Assembly (NCBI GenBank): GCA_013349735.1
Contig: DUZC01000093.1
Span: 1 to 7,863, forward strand
From: Rhodospirillaceae bacterium
Lineage (GTDB): Bacteria > Pseudomonadota > Alphaproteobacteria > Rhodospirillales > Magnetospirillaceae
DNA: 7,863 bases
Direction of reading: 5' to 3'
A program made the position numbers and the translations under genes. The notes below the pieces were generated by a model that did not search any database, was not told the origin of the DNA, and saw only the letters and a list, made by a program, of their open reading frames with translations. Positions 6,390-7,863 of the stretch are shown here, in pieces (position 1 is the first letter of the stretch; each line of letters opens with the position of its first letter).

Positions 6390-7640
6390 ATGTATCTGCC
6401 TATGAAGTTATCCGTTTGTTTTTCCGGGGGCTCTGTTCGATTCTGGCTTGGCTGTCTGGGATTGGCTTGGGGCCTGCTTGGATCTCTTATTTCCTCGTCG
6501 GTTGCCGCCGCTGATCTTAATCTTGTCTTTATTGGCAATCTGTCCGGGGCTTCGGCCAATCTGGCCCAGGATCAGCTTGATGGCTTTCTGCTTGGCCTCA
6601 AACATTCGGGCGGACGGTTTGGTGGAGTCGAGACAGCGGTGACGGTGATCAATGATCACCATATCGCGGGACAGGCCGAGGAGGCATTGCGGGCCCATCT
6701 GCAAATGGAGCGGGTGCATTTTGTGTTGATTTCTGCGGATCCGTCCGTTGTTGCTGCGATTGCGCCCATCGCCATTGCCGCGCATGCCTTTGTGTTCAGC
6801 CTGCGTCCGCCACCCGCCAATTTTGCCGGCCATGACTGCTCCCCTAATTTCTTCTCCCTTTCGGGCTTGACCGAGACCATGCATGAAATGGCAGGGGTCT
6901 ATCTGCAAGGGCAGGGCTATCACCATTTGGCGGTGGCCATGCCGGACTCGGCCCCAGCCCGGGATGCTGTGCAGGCCTTCAGGCGCGGGTTCAAGGGACG
7001 CGTCACCGAGGTCATCAGTCGCCATGGTACAATGAATTTCATGGATGATTTTAAGCGGTTTCGCCAGGAAGGCCCAGAAGCTGTCTATCTGCTGCATAGC
7101 AATGGCATGGCCGTTAATTTCATTCTGCAATTCGCCAAGCAAGGAATGAAATCCGATATGCCGTTGTTTGGGCCGCCTACGACTTTTGATCAGGCGACCT
7201 TGGCAGCGACGGGCCTGGCGGGCGTGGGCCTGTTCAGCGTCGGAAATTGGAGCGACGATCTGGATGCTCCCGCCAACCGCCGCATGATCAGCGATTATGA
7301 AAACGAATATGGTCGGATGACCTCATCCCAGGCGGCGCTGGGATATGATCTGGCCATGCTGTTGGATGCCTCGGTTAAAGCCGTTGATAAGAAGATCCGG
7401 GACGAAGACATTATGCGTATGACGTTGCGCCGTGTCGATTTTCCCAATACCCGCGGCTTCTTTCGTTTTGATACGAATCATTTTCCAATCCAGAACTATC
7501 TCGTGCGCCAGGTGATCGAGGATGCGCGTGAACGGCCTATCAATGAACAAAAGGGCGTCTTGCAGCGCGAGGTGCGGGATGGTCACGCCGGCGAGTGTTT
7601 CATGCGCTGGACCGCCGAGACGGCCGCGATAAAAAATTGA
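6390..7640 (+). CDS. ABC-type branched-chain amino acid-like substrate-binding protein (Peripla_BP_6, LivK-like)
   Basis: This 416-residue protein starts with a signal peptide (basic start, hydrophobic core about 19-38, likely cleavage after A40 or A41 in SVAAADL), so it is periplasmic. The mature part has the type I periplasmic binding fold: LVFIGNLSGASANLAQDQLDG near 45-65, a first lobe ending around residue 140, and DCSPNFFSLSGL (149-160). The second lobe includes QAALGYDLAMLL (314-325) and the family-typical GFFRFDTNHFPIQNY (356-370). C150 and C403 could form the disulfide seen in relatives, but this is inferred. Related proteins bind branched-chain or aromatic amino acids and aromatic acids for LivFGHM-type importers; the ligand cannot be read from the sequence. 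No permease or ATPase gene is in the window, and the next gene is on the other strand. ATG 6390 gives the longest frame; ATG 6402 (MKLSVCF) gives a more typical signal peptide and may be the real start, as neither has a strong Shine-Dalgarno. Confidence 0.85.
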   Translation: MYLPMKLSVCFSGGSVRFWLGCLGLAWGLLGSLISSSVAAADLNLVFIGNLSGASANLAQDQLDGFLLGLKHSGGRFGGVETAVTVINDHHIAGQAEEALRAHLQMERVHFVLISADPSVVAAIAPIAIAAHAFVFSLRPPPANFAGHDCSPNFFSLSGLTETMHEMAGVYLQGQGYHHLAVAMPDSAPARDAVQAFRRGFKGRVTEVISRHGTMNFMDDFKRFRQEGPEAVYLLHSNGMAVNFILQFAKQGMKSDMPLFGPPTTFDQATLAATGLAGVGLFSVGNWSDDLDAPANRRMISDYENEYGRMTSSQAALGYDLAMLLDASVKAVDKKIRDEDIMRMTLRRVDFPNTRGFFRFDTNHFPIQNYLVRQVIEDARERPINEQKGVLQREVRDGHAGECFMRWTAETAAIKN

Positions 7641-7641
7641 G

Positions 7642-7863
7642 TTACGCCTGCTGCACCAGCCTGGCCAGCCCTAGAAAGGCTGGGAAAGGATGTGTGGCAA
7701 CATGAACCGGGATCGGTTCAAGATAAGGGCGGAACCGTCCCTTATCTTCGAACCGATGGCGGAAATCCGATGCAAGAAAGGCCGGCAGATGTTTCGGCAC
7801 GATGCCGCCGGCAATGAACACGCCCCCTTGGGCGCCAAGAGTCAAAGCGAGATTGCCGGCAAC
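7642..7863 (-). CDS. glk: Glucokinase, C-terminal 73 residues (truncated by window edge)
   Basis: The frame enters from the right edge and ends with TAA at 7644-7642, giving the last 73 residues. The motif AGNLALTLGAQGGVFIAGGI followed by VPKHLPAFLASDFRHRFEDK, GRFRPYLEPIPVHV and a closing HPFPAFLGLARL closely matches the C-terminal end of bacterial glucokinases of the E. coli Glk type (about 320 residues). This enzyme phosphorylates glucose to glucose-6-phosphate in the cytoplasm using ATP. The ATP-binding and glucose-binding residues of the N-terminal half lie outside the window, so intactness cannot be judged. It converges on the substrate-binding protein gene with only one base between the two stop codons. 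Confidence 0.92.
   Translation of the reverse strand, partial: VAGNLALTLGAQGGVFIAGGIVPKHLPAFLASDFRHRFEDKGRFRPYLEPIPVHVATHPFPAFLGLARLVQQA

Noticed and set aside
6408..7142. Minus-strand open frame of 244 codons opposite the substrate-binding protein gene
   Set aside because: It is antisense to a protein with clear signal peptide and family motifs; the translation is rich in G, R, H and M without domain structure.
7665..7683. Hairpin CCAGCC-7-GGCTGG just after the binding-protein stop, considered as a terminator
   Set aside because: The six-base stem is not followed by a T-run on the plus strand and lies in conserved glk coding sequence, so it is probably chance.

Overview
The window looks like chromosomal DNA of an alphaproteobacterium, probably Rhodospirillales-like. 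This rests on the protein families, their order and moderate-to-high GC codon use; no rRNA or marker gene is present, so the taxonomy is an inference. Coding density is high, with no tRNA, rRNA, CRISPR array or insertion sequence. About 5 of the 6 genes belong to cell-envelope, sugar or transport functions.

Layout: (a) 1-1124, minus strand, the N-terminal part of a YcbB-type L,D-transpeptidase that runs off the left edge just after the start of its catalytic domain. (b) 1207-6142, minus strand, a compact three-gene operon read right to left: an NdvB-type GH17-GT2 beta-1,3-glucan synthase (3446-6142), a stand-alone Kae1-like carbamoyltransferase domain matching only the C-terminal part of HypF (2373-3449), and an HcaT/PPP-type MFS transporter (1207-2376). 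Both junctions are 4-bp ATGA stop/start overlaps, so the three proteins are almost certainly made together. (c) 6143-6389, a divergent intergenic region with a plausible sigma70-type promoter for the operon and an A9 tract just before the ndvB start. (d) 6390-7640, plus strand, a secreted LivK-like (Peripla_BP_6) substrate-binding protein without its ABC partners nearby. (e) 7642-7863, minus strand, the C-terminal end of glucokinase, whose stop codon lies one base from the stop of the binding protein.

How the genes may work together: NdvB would polymerise glucose from UDP-glucose in the cytoplasm and export and remodel the beta-1,3-glucan in the periplasm. The most intriguing point is that a HypF C-terminal domain, cut exactly at the domain boundary and lacking the acylphosphatase, zinc-finger and YrdC modules, is translationally locked between the glucan synthase and a transporter rather than next to hydrogenase genes. 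One reading is a carbamoyl (or related) group transfer linked to glucan or another envelope sugar, in the manner of NodU/TobZ relatives. This is a hypothesis, not something the sequence proves.
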